Shown here: piece after piece, positions 51,613 to 60,988 of the stretch
Layout: every line of letters starts with the position of its first letter
How positions within the stretch are numbered: position 1 is the stretch's first letter
Translations under genes and position numbers: made by a program
Assembly: GCA_963628435.1 (NCBI GenBank)
Contig: CAVGEY010000001.1
Location: forward strand, 98,352 to 162,351
DNA length: 64,000 nucleotides
Direction: 5' to 3'
DNA from: CAKSQF01 sp963628435
Lineage (GTDB): Bacteria; Bacillota; Clostridia; Oscillospirales; CAG-272
The notes under the pieces: model-generated
The model's input: the letters and a program-made list of their open reading frames with translations, nothing else
The model's database searches: none
Told to the model about the DNA's origin: nothing

Positions 51613-52917
51613 ATGTTGTATACGGCTTTGTCAAAAAGCGAAGCGATAAAAGAACTTGCAAAACAGCGCAAAACATATCGCGAATATCAAAATCTGAAGC
51701 TTTCGCTCGATATGTCGAGAGGAAAACCCGATAAAGCACAGCTCGAGCTGTCCGACGGAATGCTTACCGTGCTTTCGTCGCCCGAACAGTGCCGCCACGG
51801 CGGCCTCGGCGGACTCGATATGCGAAATTACGGAGTTCTTGACGGTATCCCCGAAGCGAAGGAACTTCTTGCCGATATTCTCGATGTGCCGCCCGTGAAT
51901 GTCATAGTCTGCGGCAACTCATCGCTTAACATCATGTACGACACGGTTGTAAGATGTATGCTTTACGGCTCGTCTCCGAGCACAAAACCGTGGATTCAGC
52001 AGGGCAAAATCAAATTTCTCTGTCCCGTACCCGGTTACGACAGACATTTTATGATATGTCAGTCGCTCGGAATCGAAATGATTAACGTGCCGATGAAAGA
52101 CGACGGCCCCGATATGGACATTGTCGAAGAATATGTCGCGTCAGATCCGCTGATAAAGGGAATATGGTGTGTTCCGAAATACTCAAATCCCGGCGGCGTG
52201 GTCTATTCGGACGAGGTTGTCCGCAGATTCGCGCGTCTGAAGCCCGCGGCAGATGACTTCCGCATTTTCTGGGACAATGCCTACGCCGTACACGGACTTT
52301 ACGATGACGATGACAAGCTGCTCAATATCGTTGATGAGGTCGAAAAGGCGGGCAATCCGCATATTGTATTCGAATTCGCATCGACATCGAAAATAACTTT
52401 CCCCGGCTCGGGAATCGCCTGCGTTGCGGCGTCAACCGTAAATCTTAACTATATACGCTCGCTGATGACCGTGCAGACCATCGGTCACGACAAGCTGAAT
52501 ATGCTCCGTCATGTGCTTTTCTTCAAAGATTCGGAATCCGTACGCGAACACATGAAAAAGCACGCGGCGATTCTTCGCCCCAAATTCGAGGCGTTTGAGG
52601 AAGCATTCGAAAAGGATCTTGAAGGCTGCGGAGTCGCGAAATGGTCGAAGCCGCGCGGAGGATATTTCATCAGCTTCGATATGCTGATAGGCTCGGCGAA
52701 ACGGGTATGGAATCTCATGAACGAGTGCGGCGTGCGCATGACGAATGTCGGCGCAACCTTCCCGTACGGCATCGATCCGAGTGATTCAAATCTCCGTATC
52801 GCGCCCTCCTATCCGCCTGTAGAGGAAATCAGAACAGCGGCGAAGGTGCTAATCTGCTGCGCGAAAATCGCGGCTCTTGAGGAAATACTCGGCTCGGACG
52901 CGCCTGCCGCCGATTAA
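51613..52917 (+). CDS. Class I aminotransferase, type Ic aspartate aminotransferase group
   Basis: A 434-residue PLP enzyme. The Schiff-base Lys is in FASTSKITFPGSGIA; other fold-type I features are CVPKYSNPGGVVYSDE (the Asn binding the cofactor), FWDNAYAVH and LRIAPSYPPVEE with the substrate-binding Arg. The N-terminus YREYQNLKLSLDMSRGKPDKAQLELS fits the MocR-like PF12897 group, assigned as aspartate aminotransferases of type Ic. AAAGG is 11 bases from the ATG. It follows asnS by 62 bases, and aspartate/asparagine supply would fit. Confidence 0.88.
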   Translation: MLYTALSKSEAIKELAKQRKTYREYQNLKLSLDMSRGKPDKAQLELSDGMLTVLSSPEQCRHGGLGGLDMRNYGVLDGIPEAKELLADILDVPPVNVIVCGNSSLNIMYDTVVRCMLYGSSPSTKPWIQQGKIKFLCPVPGYDRHFMICQSLGIEMINVPMKDDGPDMDIVEEYVASDPLIKGIWCVPKYSNPGGVVYSDEVVRRFARLKPAADDFRIFWDNAYAVHGLYDDDDKLLNIVDEVEKAGNPHIVFEFASTSKITFPGSGIACVAASTVNLNYIRSLMTVQTIGHDKLNMLRHVLFFKDSESVREHMKKHAAILRPKFEAFEEAFEKDLEGCGVAKWSKPRGGYFISFDMLIGSAKRVWNLMNECGVRMTNVGATFPYGIDPSDSNLRIAPSYPPVEEIRTAAKVLICCAKIAALEEILGSDAPAAD

Positions 52918-52931
52918 GACATAATTCAGAA

Positions 52932-52951
52932 TTTATCGATTTTTCGATAAA
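52932..52951 (+). other. AT-rich hairpin between the aminotransferase gene and mnmG
   Basis: TTTATCGA (52932-52939) pairs with TCGATAAA (52944-52951) around a 4-base loop. It lacks a GC stem and T run, so it is unlikely to be a true terminator. Confidence 0.35.
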
Positions 52952-52973
52952 CCGAAAGGACAATTTTCAGTTT

Positions 52974-54872
52974 ATGGTCACATATAATGCCGGATCTGCC
53001 GACGTAATCGTCGTCGGCGCGGGGCATGCCGGAATAGAGGCGGCGCTCGCCTGCGCAAGGCTCGGACTCGACACCCTGCTTTTTACTCTTTCGCTCGATG
53101 CGGTCGGCAATATGCCGTGCAATCCCGCAATCGGCGGAACCGGCAAAGGTCAGCTTGTATACGAAATAGACGCGCTCGGCGGCGAGATGGGATATGCCGC
53201 CGACAGAGTTACGATTCAGTCGCGTATTCTTAATCCCGGCAAAGGCGCGGCGGTTCGGTCGAAGCGGGTTCAGGCAGACCGCGCCGCATACCGTGCCTAT
53301 ATGAAAAAGCTGCTCGAGAATACCGACAATCTGCGGCTGCGTCAGGCGCAGATTGTCGCCGTCAATTTCAGAGATGATGCCGACGGCAAAAAGACGGCGG
53401 TCGGAGTGACGACAGCCTACGGCGGAATATTCGATTCGAAGGCGGTTGTCATCGCCACCGGAACATATCTTGCCAGCAGGACAATCACGGGTGAGGCGAT
53501 AGAAATCGCAGGTCCCGACGGAATGACATCGGCGGGACGGCTGTCCGAAAGTCTTGCCGACGCGGGAGTTCGGCTTATGCGCTTCAAAACCGGAACCCCT
53601 CCGCGCATACACGCCGATTCAATCGATTTTTCAAAACTCGATGTGCAGCACGGGGATGACGATGTTCTTCCGTTCTCATCGCGTACACCCGAGAATGCTT
53701 TTGACGGCGTAAGGCAGATTGACTGCCATATAGCCTATACAAACGAAAAAACGCACGAAATCATAAGACAAAATCTCGGCCGTTCGCCGCTTTATTCGGG
53801 CGTCATTCACGGAACGGGCCCCAGATACTGCCCGTCAATCGAGGATAAGGTCGTAAGATTTTCGGATAAAACAAGGCACCAGCTTTTTGTCGAGCCGTGC
53901 GGCGCCGATACGAAGGAAATGTATCTGCAGGGATTTTCGTCAAGTCTGCCCGAAGAGGTGCAGACCGAAATGCTTCATTCGATTGTCGGATTCGAAAATG
54001 CCCGAATCATGCGTACCGCCTACGCGATAGAATATGACTGCGCCGATCCCACCCAGATGAACGCCACGCTTGAATTTAAGGACTTCCGCTCGCTTTTCGG
54101 AGCGGGACAGTTCAACGGAACATCGGGATATGAGGAGGCGGCGGCACAGGGCTTGATTGCCGGAATAAACGCGGCAATGAAGATAAAAGGCGAGCCGCCC
54201 GTCATGCTGACACGCGACAGCTCTTATATAGGAACGCTGATAGACGATCTCGTAACCAAAGGAACGGCCGAGCCATACCGCATTATGACCAGCCGAAGCG
54301 AATACCGACTTCTTCTGAGGCAGGATAACGCCGATGCCCGTCTTACTCCGATCGGACACCGTGTCGGTCTTGTCGATGATGAAAGATACGCGAAATTTCT
54401 CGAAAAGCAGGAAACAATCCGCTCCGAAACAGAGCGTGCCGAGCATACCTTCTTTTCTCCGTCGCAGATAAACGGTCTGCTTATTTCAAAAGGACTCGAT
54501 CCCGCATCGGGCGGAGTAAGACTTGCCGATCTTCTGCGCAGACCGCAGATTCATTGGAAAGACCTTGACGAAATCGACTCTACCCGCAATCGGATGGCGA
54601 CTGCCGCTGTGGGCAGATGCGTTGAAACCATGCTGAAATACGAGGGATACATAAAACGCGAGCTTGCCGAAGTCGAGAGAAACGCAAAACTCGAATCGAA
54701 AATCATACCGCAGGATGTCGATTATACGAAAATCGAAGGACTGCGTCTTGAAGCAAGGCAGAAGCTGTCGGCCATGCGTCCGATAAATGTCGGACAGGCA
54801 TCGAGAATATCGGGTGTGTCGCCTGCAGATATATCGGTTCTGCTTGTTTTTCTCGCGTCAAAGGGAAAATAA
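52974..54872 (+). CDS. mnmG: tRNA 5-carboxymethylaminomethyluridine synthesis enzyme MnmG (GidA)
   Basis: A 632-residue FAD protein that, with MnmE, modifies the wobble uridine of several tRNAs. The FAD motif VIVVGAGHAGIEAALACARLG is at residues about 11-31; GidA signatures NPAIGGTGKGQLVYEIDALGG and LNPGKGAAVRSKRVQADR, plus the C-terminal AMRPINVGQASRISGVSPADISVLL, are intact. Length is standard. AAAGG (52955-52959) is 14 bases from the ATG. The stop is followed 40 bases later by rsmG, the usual partner; mnmE is not in the window. Confidence 0.97.
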   Translation: MVTYNAGSADVIVVGAGHAGIEAALACARLGLDTLLFTLSLDAVGNMPCNPAIGGTGKGQLVYEIDALGGEMGYAADRVTIQSRILNPGKGAAVRSKRVQADRAAYRAYMKKLLENTDNLRLRQAQIVAVNFRDDADGKKTAVGVTTAYGGIFDSKAVVIATGTYLASRTITGEAIEIAGPDGMTSAGRLSESLADAGVRLMRFKTGTPPRIHADSIDFSKLDVQHGDDDVLPFSSRTPENAFDGVRQIDCHIAYTNEKTHEIIRQNLGRSPLYSGVIHGTGPRYCPSIEDKVVRFSDKTRHQLFVEPCGADTKEMYLQGFSSSLPEEVQTEMLHSIVGFENARIMRTAYAIEYDCADPTQMNATLEFKDFRSLFGAGQFNGTSGYEEAAAQGLIAGINAAMKIKGEPPVMLTRDSSYIGTLIDDLVTKGTAEPYRIMTSRSEYRLLLRQDNADARLTPIGHRVGLVDDERYAKFLEKQETIRSETERAEHTFFSPSQINGLLISKGLDPASGGVRLADLLRRPQIHWKDLDEIDSTRNRMATAAVGRCVETMLKYEGYIKRELAEVERNAKLESKIIPQDVDYTKIEGLRLEARQKLSAMRPINVGQASRISGVSPADISVLLVFLASKGK

Positions 54873-54912
54873 TTTTACAAATACAAATTCAAAATGGAGA
54901 TAATACAGCCGT

Positions 54913-55620
54913 ATGTCATCATTTACCGACAGATTTGGCGCTGCCGTAACAAAATATAATCAGGTCTGCCCGCCGTCTGCCGCCGAAAAATTCGAAATTC
55001 TGGCAGGCGATCTTTTGGCGGCAGGAGAAAAGATGAATCTGACGGCAATAACCGACGAGGACGGAATTATCCTGCGCCATTTTATCGACTGCATGACCGT
55101 TCTTCCGTACATAAAGCCGTCTGCCGTATCTCTTGCCGATGTCGGATGCGGAGGCGGTTTTCCGACTCTGCCGATTGCCGTCTGCCGTCCCGATATAAAA
55201 ATAACAGCCATCGATTCAACCGCGAAAAAGCTCACATTTGTTGACGAAATGGCAAAAAAACTGTCGCTGAATGTCGAAACAAAAGCGGTGCGTGCCGAAG
55301 AATACGGAAAATCCGACGGCCGTGCGGCGTTTGACACGGTTGTATCGCGTGCCGTCGCGAGGATGAACATCCTCTGCGAACTCTGCCTGCCGCTTGTGAA
55401 TACGAACGGCAGATTTATCGCAATGAAAGGCTCGGACGGGCAAAATGAACTGCGTGAAGCCGAAAAGGCGATAAAAACGCTCGGCGGAGAGATAACCGAA
55501 GTCGGTAAGTTCACACTCGGCGATGCGGGCGAACGCAGGATAATCGTTATCGATAAAGTAAGGGAGACGCCCGAGTGCTATCCGCGTCCCTACGCGAAAA
55601 TCAAAAGCAGACCGCTGTAA
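54913..55620 (+). CDS. rsmG: 16S rRNA (guanine-527-N7) methyltransferase RsmG (GidB)
   Basis: A 235-residue SAM methyltransferase acting on the 530 loop of 16S rRNA. It shows the GidB core NLTAITDEDGIILRHFIDCM, the SAM site LADVGCGGGFPTLPIA and the VVSRAVARMNILCELCLPL motif. GGAG is 13 bases from the ATG. The mnmG-rsmG order is the common one. Confidence 0.95.
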   Translation: MSSFTDRFGAAVTKYNQVCPPSAAEKFEILAGDLLAAGEKMNLTAITDEDGIILRHFIDCMTVLPYIKPSAVSLADVGCGGGFPTLPIAVCRPDIKITAIDSTAKKLTFVDEMAKKLSLNVETKAVRAEEYGKSDGRAAFDTVVSRAVARMNILCELCLPLVNTNGRFIAMKGSDGQNELREAEKAIKTLGGEITEVGKFTLGDAGERRIIVIDKVRETPECYPRPYAKIKSRPL

Positions 55621-55676
55621 AGATCGAAATTATAAAGATTAAAGATACGACAATATAAAATCGAGGAGGAATTACC

Positions 55677-56753
55677 ATGGAAAACAATGAGAGCAAAAAA
55701 ACAGTCATAGGCGTAATCGGCTGCGGACGTATAGCCGACGGCGCGCATTTTCCGGCACTTTCCGAGCTTAACAACATCCGCATCAAATACGCTTGCGATC
55801 TTATCGAATCGAAAGCCGCCGCGATGAAGGAAAAGTATCCGAAGGTGGAACAGATTACAACCGATTATCACGAAGTGCTTGCCGATCCCGAAGTGAAAGC
55901 CGTCTGGGTGCTTACCCCGAACTATGCCCACTACACGGTTACAATGGACGCTCTCCGCGCAGGCAAGCATGTATTCTGCGAAAAGCCGATTACCGTCAAC
56001 TACGCTCTTTCCTGCGAAATGGCGGAGGAAGCCGATAAACGCGGTCTTATGCTGAACATCGGCGTATGCAACCGTTACCACAAATCGGTTGAGCTGCTCG
56101 AAGAGATGAACCGCGAGGGTAAATTCGGAAAAATCTATCATGTCTACTGCTCGTTCCGCGCGTTCAGAAGCATTCCCGGACTCGGAGGCGCATTTACAAC
56201 AAAAGCACAATCGGGCGGCGGCGTTCTTATTGACTGGGGCGTACACTATCTCGATCTTATTCTTTATATTCTCGGCGGAGTAAATCTCAAAACAGTCACC
56301 TGCGACAGTTACAGCGAGATGGCGAAAGATATGAAAAAATACCGCTGTGAGGGAATGTGGGCCGCCGATACCGCCGATTTCGAAAAAGGCACGAACGATG
56401 TCGAGGATATGATTACGGGATATATCCGTACCGACAAGGCGAGCATCTCGTTCAACGGCTCCTGGGCCGAGAACAACAGAGAGGGCGGCGATTTCATCGA
56501 CTTCCTCGGCGACAAAGGCGGAGCAAGACTCGACTACGGCGGACATTTCAGATTCTATGACGGCGAAACACTCGAAAAGAGCGCGCCCGTCTATGATATT
56601 CCCAACATGTATCTCAGAGAGGACGATGCGTTTATCGATTCGATAAACAGCGGAGAAAAGAACAGAAGCCATATCGACAACATTCTCGAGAGTGCGAAAC
56701 TGCTTGACTACCTCTATCGCTCGGCGGAAATATCCGAGGAAATTAAGCTGTAA
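55677..56753 (+). CDS. Gfo/Idh/MocA-family oxidoreductase
   Basis: A 358-residue NAD(P)-dependent sugar oxidoreductase. It has the N-terminal Rossmann motif IGVIGCGRIADGAHFPAL, the lysine motif CEKPITVNYALS, and the C-terminal GVLIDWGVHYLDLILYILGG with the catalytic His/Asp. Substrates in the family are sugars, inositols or sugar nucleotides; nothing here fixes the choice. GAGG lies 7 bases from the ATG. It is followed by an SGNH hydrolase 47 bases later, and the pair may act on the same esterified carbohydrate. Confidence 0.9.
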   Translation: MENNESKKTVIGVIGCGRIADGAHFPALSELNNIRIKYACDLIESKAAAMKEKYPKVEQITTDYHEVLADPEVKAVWVLTPNYAHYTVTMDALRAGKHVFCEKPITVNYALSCEMAEEADKRGLMLNIGVCNRYHKSVELLEEMNREGKFGKIYHVYCSFRAFRSIPGLGGAFTTKAQSGGGVLIDWGVHYLDLILYILGGVNLKTVTCDSYSEMAKDMKKYRCEGMWAADTADFEKGTNDVEDMITGYIRTDKASISFNGSWAENNREGGDFIDFLGDKGGARLDYGGHFRFYDGETLEKSAPVYDIPNMYLREDDAFIDSINSGEKNRSHIDNILESAKLLDYLYRSAEISEEIKL

Positions 56754-56800
56754 GTCGAAAAATCGGCAGGGCGGCACTTTTGCCTTGCGAGGAGAATAAA

Positions 56801-57511
56801 ATGAACAGATTAAAGTTGATTGAATATCTGAAAAACGCGAAATTCCCGGAGGACAATGCGCCGCTTGTGGCTTTTCTCGGCGACAGCGTTACGCACGGCG
56901 CGTTTGAGTGTATACCCGGATTTCCCGATTGCGAATTCGACTTCGATGCCGTGTATCACAGACGCTTTGCGTGCGAGATGGCAAAATATAACAGATGGCT
57001 TCCGGTCAATGTCATAAACGCCGGTATCGCAGGCGATACGGCGCATGGCGCTCTGTCCCGCATTGACAGAGATGTCATTTCGAAACACCCCGATCTTTGC
57101 GTGCTGAATTTTGCGCTCAACGATGTAAACGGAAGCCTTGACGACTATGTTTCATCGCTCGGCGGACTGCTCGACCGCCTTGATGCGGCTGAAATTCCCG
57201 CGGTGATTCTGACGCCGAATATGCTGAACAGCTATGTTCATCCCGATACGCTCCCCTCGGTCAGCGGATATGCCGCGGTTACCGCCGAATATCAGAAAAG
57301 CGGACGAATGGATGCGTTTGTTGACGCGGAGAGAGAGCTTGCGGCAAGGCGGAATATTCCTCTTGCCGATACCTATCGCCGCTGGAAAGAGCTTGAGGCA
57401 GCGGGAGAGGATACGACTCTGCTTCTCGCCAATTATATCAATCATCCCACACGCGATATGCACCGGCTTTTCGTCGATGCGCTTGTCGAAGTGTTTGAAA
57501 ATAACAACTGA
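56801..57511 (+). CDS. SGNH/GDSL-family esterase
   Basis: A 236-residue cytoplasmic hydrolase with block I FLGDSVTHG (nucleophile Ser), block II Gly in INAGIAGDTAHGALSRID, block III NFALNDVN and the Asp/His pair in HPTRDMHRLF. Such enzymes remove acetyl or other acyl groups from sugars. The ATG at 56801 is preceded by GAGGAG. It is the last gene before the bidirectional terminator and is probably co-transcribed with the oxidoreductase. Confidence 0.87.
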   Translation: MNRLKLIEYLKNAKFPEDNAPLVAFLGDSVTHGAFECIPGFPDCEFDFDAVYHRRFACEMAKYNRWLPVNVINAGIAGDTAHGALSRIDRDVISKHPDLCVLNFALNDVNGSLDDYVSSLGGLLDRLDAAEIPAVILTPNMLNSYVHPDTLPSVSGYAAVTAEYQKSGRMDAFVDAERELAARRNIPLADTYRRWKELEAAGEDTTLLLANYINHPTRDMHRLFVDALVEVFENNN

Positions 57512-57516
57512 ATTTA

Positions 57517-57556
57517 ATAAAGCTCCCGACAGCAGACCTGCTGTCGGGAGCTTTAT
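57517..57556. terminator. Bidirectional terminator between the SGNH esterase gene and glmS
   Basis: ATAAAGCTCCCGACAGCAG (57517-57535) pairs perfectly with CTGCTGTCGGGAGCTTTAT (57538-57556): a 19-bp stem with AT-rich base usable from both sides. Confidence 0.93.
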
Positions 57557-57570
57557 CTTTTGACGGTAGC

Positions 57571-59388
57571 TTATTCAACCGTAACCGATTTTGCGAGATT
57601 GCGGGGTTTATCTACATCGAAACCGCGTATCTTCGCACATTCGCATGCTATCATCTGCATAAGCACAATCGCACCGAACGGAGCATAAAGCGCGTTCGAT
57701 TCGGGAATAATCAGCGTTTCGTCGGCAAGTTCAATCAGCTTCTCGTTCGCGCTTGATGTAATCGCGATTATGTGAGCGCCGCGGCATTTTACCTCTGCGG
57801 CGGCAACCGCCATCTTGTCGTAAAGGAGCGGCTGTGTCGCAAGCACCATAACCGGCGTGTCATGCTCGATAAGCGCAATCGAGCCGTGTTTGAGTTCGCC
57901 TGCGGCGTATGTTTCCGAGTGTATGTATGAAATTTCTTTCAGTTTAAGTGAGCCTTCAAGCGCGGCGTACCAGTCGAGTCCGCGGCCGAGATAGAACACA
58001 TCGTGAACATCGCGCAGACTTTCGGCAATCTGCTTTGCGTGCGGCAGATCGGGAAGAACGCTCTCAATCAGTGCGGGTACCGCGGTTATTTCGTGGAGAA
58101 GCGCGCCGAGCGTTTTTTCTTCGATAACGCCTTTTGTATATCCGAAATGAAGAGCGAGAGCCGCCATGATTCCGAGCTGCGCGGTGAACGCCTTTGTGGT
58201 TGCGACCGCGATTTCGGGGCCTGCCTCGGTGAATATGACATAGTCGGCCTCTCTCGCGATTGTTGAACCGCGTACGTTTACCACGGCAAGCGTGCGCGCG
58301 CCCTTTTCTTTCGCAATTCTGAGCGCGGCGAGCGTGTCGGCCGTTTCACCCGATTGGCTGATGACGATGAAAAGCGTATTTCTGTCTATGAGAACTTCGC
58401 GTGAACGGAATTCGGATGCGATTTCGACCTCGACCGGGATTTTGGCGAGCGATTCGAGATAATATTTGCCGCAAAGTCCGACATGGTATGCCGAGCCGCA
58501 GGCGCTTATGAATATCTTTCCGAGATTGTTGAGATAAACGCCGTCGAAATTGTTGATTTCGGGGAAATCGATTCTGCCGTTTCTGATACGTCTTACCACC
58601 GTTTCGGAGAATACGGCGGGCTGCTCGGAGATTTCCTTCTCCATAAATGAGTCGTAGATGCCTTTTCCGACCTGCTCGGCACGTACCGCGAGCGGAAGGA
58701 ACGGGCGATTTACTTCATGAAGGGCGCGGTCGTAGATTTTTACACTGTCCGCGCGGATTTCGGCGATGTCGCCGTTTTTGATAAATGCCGCTTCGTCGCA
58801 TTTTCCGGCAAGTGCGATGGCGTCGGATGCGGCAAGTCCCGGACTTACGAGCAGGGGAGAATCCCATCTTGCGACATAAATTCTGTCGGGATAGTCGGCG
58901 AACATAATCGCAAAGGCGTACGAGCCTTTGATTTCGGCGCAGGATGCCGCAATCGCGTCAAGCGGATTTCCGCTGTAATGCGAGTGGATAAGGAAAACCG
59001 CGGCCTCGGTGTCGGTCTGCGATTTGAAATTATAACCTTTCGCTATGAGCTTCCCCTTGATTTCGGCAAAATTTTCGATGATTCCGTTGTGAACGAGCGC
59101 GATGCGCCCGTCGGGTGAGCTGTGAGGGTGAGCGTTTTCCACAGACGGCTGACCGTGAGTTGCCCATCTTGTATGGCCGATTCCGCAGCCGCCGTCAAGC
59201 AGACCGTCGCCCGCCGTGAGTGCCGCAAGCTCGGACAGTCTGCCCTTCGCGCGGCGGATTTCTATTTCGCCCGAATGTATAACCGCAATTCCGGCGCTGT
59301 CGTATCCTCTGTATTCGAGCTTTGCAAGTCCGTCAAGAAGCATGGGGAGCGCCTTTTTCGGGCCGGTATATCCGATTATTCCGCACAT
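57571..59388 (-). CDS. glmS: Glutamine-fructose-6-phosphate aminotransferase (isomerizing)
   Basis: A 605-residue enzyme forming glucosamine 6-phosphate, the first step to UDP-GlcNAc. The N-terminal glutaminase starts MCGIIGYTG with nucleophile Cys2; two SIS domains follow (SACGSAYHVG, ISQSGETADTLAALR, ELKHGSIALIEHD), and the C-terminus ends PRNLAKSVTVE as expected. GGAGG precedes the ATG. It is 51 bases downstream of glmM, so both are read from the promoter at 60914-60942. That gap is far too short for a glmS ribozyme, so product control by that RNA is absent here. Confidence 0.97.
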   Translation of the reverse strand: MCGIIGYTGPKKALPMLLDGLAKLEYRGYDSAGIAVIHSGEIEIRRAKGRLSELAALTAGDGLLDGGCGIGHTRWATHGQPSVENAHPHSSPDGRIALVHNGIIENFAEIKGKLIAKGYNFKSQTDTEAAVFLIHSHYSGNPLDAIAASCAEIKGSYAFAIMFADYPDRIYVARWDSPLLVSPGLAASDAIALAGKCDEAAFIKNGDIAEIRADSVKIYDRALHEVNRPFLPLAVRAEQVGKGIYDSFMEKEISEQPAVFSETVVRRIRNGRIDFPEINNFDGVYLNNLGKIFISACGSAYHVGLCGKYYLESLAKIPVEVEIASEFRSREVLIDRNTLFIVISQSGETADTLAALRIAKEKGARTLAVVNVRGSTIAREADYVIFTEAGPEIAVATTKAFTAQLGIMAALALHFGYTKGVIEEKTLGALLHEITAVPALIESVLPDLPHAKQIAESLRDVHDVFYLGRGLDWYAALEGSLKLKEISYIHSETYAAGELKHGSIALIEHDTPVMVLATQPLLYDKMAVAAAEVKCRGAHIIAITSSANEKLIELADETLIIPESNALYAPFGAIVLMQMIACECAKIRGFDVDKPRNLAKSVTVE

Positions 59389-59439
59389 TGTTGATTACCT
59401 CCGTAAATTTGTTTCGCAGTCTGATTTTCGGTATTCGAT

Positions 59440-60774
59440 TCAGGCGTCGGCGATGGCTTTTGCCGCTTTTTCGCAGGCCGATACGCAGATTTTCTCATCG
59501 CTTGCCTCGACCATAACGCGAATCAGCGGCTCGGTGCCGCTCGGACGGACAAGTATGCGTCCGTTGTCGCCGAGTGCCTCGCAGATCCCGTCGATTGTCT
59601 TTTTGACATTGGCATCGGCGAGCGCCTTTTCTCTGTCATTGACTTTTACATTTATGAGATGCTGGGGATAGATTACAAGCGGCTCGCAGAGTTCGTGAAG
59701 CGAGAGCTTTTTCTCGAGCATAACCTCCATTACCATAATCGAAGTGAGAATACCGTCGCCCGTTGTGGCGTATGAGGAGAATATTATATGTCCCGACTGC
59801 TCGCCGCCGAGGCGGTAGTCGTTTTCTTTCATACATTCGTAGACGAATCGGTCGCCGACTTTCGTCTTTTCATATCCGATTCCGAGTTTGTCGAACGCTT
59901 TGTAGAGGCCGAGATTGCTCATGACCGTGGTTACCACCTTGCCGCCGGCAAGTTTTCCGCAGTCTTTCATATATCTGCCGCAGATGTAGAGTATGTGGTC
60001 GCCGGATACGACATTTCCTTTTTCGTCAACCGCAAGACAGCGGTCGGCGTCGCCGTCAAAGGCGAATCCCGCATCGAGCCCTTTTTCGACGACGAGCTTT
60101 TTCAGCGCGTCGATGTGAGTCGATCCGCAGTCCCTGTTGATGTTTGTGCCGTCGGGCTCGTTTCCGATAACGTATGTGGTTGCGCCGAGCGCGTTGAAAA
60201 CGCTCTGCGCGATCATCCAGGATGATCCGTTTGCCGCGTCAAGACCGATTTTTTTGCCGCGGTACGAGCGTGTCGCGAGCGAGATAAGATAGCCGATATA
60301 TCTGTTTCTGCCTGCCGAATAGTCGACATCGACTCCGATTTTGTCGCGTGTGGCAAGAGGAGGATCGGGCAGTTTGCCGTCGAGATAGTCCTCGATTCTG
60401 TCGGTTATTTCATCACCCATTTTTTCGCCTTCGGGCGAAATCAGCTTGATGCCGTTGTCATAATACGGATTGTGGCTTGCCGATATCATAATTCCGCAGT
60501 CGAATTTTTCGGTGCGTACGACATAGGCAACGCTCGGCGTTGTCGTGACATGAAGCAGATATGCATCGGCACCCGATGCGGTAAGCCCCGCCGCCAAAGC
60601 GTATTCGAGCATATAGCTCGATCTGCGGGTGTCTTTTCCGATTACGACACGCGCCTTTTCTCCGTCTTTTCCGATGTATGCGCCGAGATAGCGCCCGATT
60701 TTATATGCGTGAAGGGCGGTGAGCTCTTTGTTTGCCTCGCCGCGAAATCCGTCTGTTCCGAAATAATGTCCCAT
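59440..60774 (-). CDS. glmM: Phosphoglucosamine mutase
   Basis: A 444-residue mutase converting glucosamine 6-phosphate to the 1-phosphate. The start GTDGFRGEAN is typical; the phospho-Ser is Ser100 in MISASHNPYYDNG; the metal loop is DGDADRC; the C-terminal phosphate loop is LVRPSGTEPLIRVM. Length is standard. It is the first gene of glmM-glmS, which together supply cell-wall precursor. A 140-base leader with two palindromes precedes it. Confidence 0.96.
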   Translation of the reverse strand: MGHYFGTDGFRGEANKELTALHAYKIGRYLGAYIGKDGEKARVVIGKDTRRSSYMLEYALAAGLTASGADAYLLHVTTTPSVAYVVRTEKFDCGIMISASHNPYYDNGIKLISPEGEKMGDEITDRIEDYLDGKLPDPPLATRDKIGVDVDYSAGRNRYIGYLISLATRSYRGKKIGLDAANGSSWMIAQSVFNALGATTYVIGNEPDGTNINRDCGSTHIDALKKLVVEKGLDAGFAFDGDADRCLAVDEKGNVVSGDHILYICGRYMKDCGKLAGGKVVTTVMSNLGLYKAFDKLGIGYEKTKVGDRFVYECMKENDYRLGGEQSGHIIFSSYATTGDGILTSIMVMEVMLEKKLSLHELCEPLVIYPQHLINVKVNDREKALADANVKKTIDGICEALGDNGRILVRPSGTEPLIRVMVEASDEKICVSACEKAAKAIADA

Positions 60775-60805
60775 TTTAACAAGTTACCTCTCTTTTGCTT
60801 GCTGT

Positions 60806-60821
60806 ATGCCGACCTCGGCAT
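60806..60821 (-). promoter_or_regulatory. Palindrome ATGCCGA-CC-TCGGCAT in the glmM leader
   Basis: A perfect 7-bp inverted repeat (60806-60812 and 60815-60821) about 30 bases upstream of the glmM start, downstream of the promoter. It could be an RNA hairpin near the ribosome site or an operator. Confidence 0.5.
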
Positions 60822-60873
60822 GTCCGATTGAATACCGAAGGCGGCGAAATCTCAAATCCGGTCTGTATTTTTT

Positions 60874-60888
60874 CGGACACCGTGTCCG
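60874..60888 (-). promoter_or_regulatory. Palindrome CGGACAC-C-GTGTCCG in the glmM leader
   Basis: A perfect 7+1+7 inverted repeat located 26 bases downstream of the -10 of the glmM promoter, a typical operator position for a repressor. No regulator gene is nearby. Confidence 0.55.
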
Positions 60889-60913
60889 CTTATCTTGTTT
60901 TAGCCTTGACCTC

Positions 60914-60942
60914 ATTTTATCATTTTGCGGGCCGACTGTCAA
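60914..60942 (-). promoter_or_regulatory. Sigma-A promoter of glmM-glmS
   Basis: On the minus strand TTGACA (plus 60937-60942), a 17-base spacer and TAAAAT (plus 60914-60919) with an extended TGA just upstream, about 140 bases before glmM. Confidence 0.8.
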
Positions 60943-60988
60943 CTTGAATTTTCGTATCGATTGTAAATAATAATAGGTGATTATTCGA

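Noticed and set aside
59389..59439. glmS ribozyme upstream of glmS
   Set aside because: Only 51 bases separate glmM and glmS, too short for the ribozyme, and no matching core is visible.
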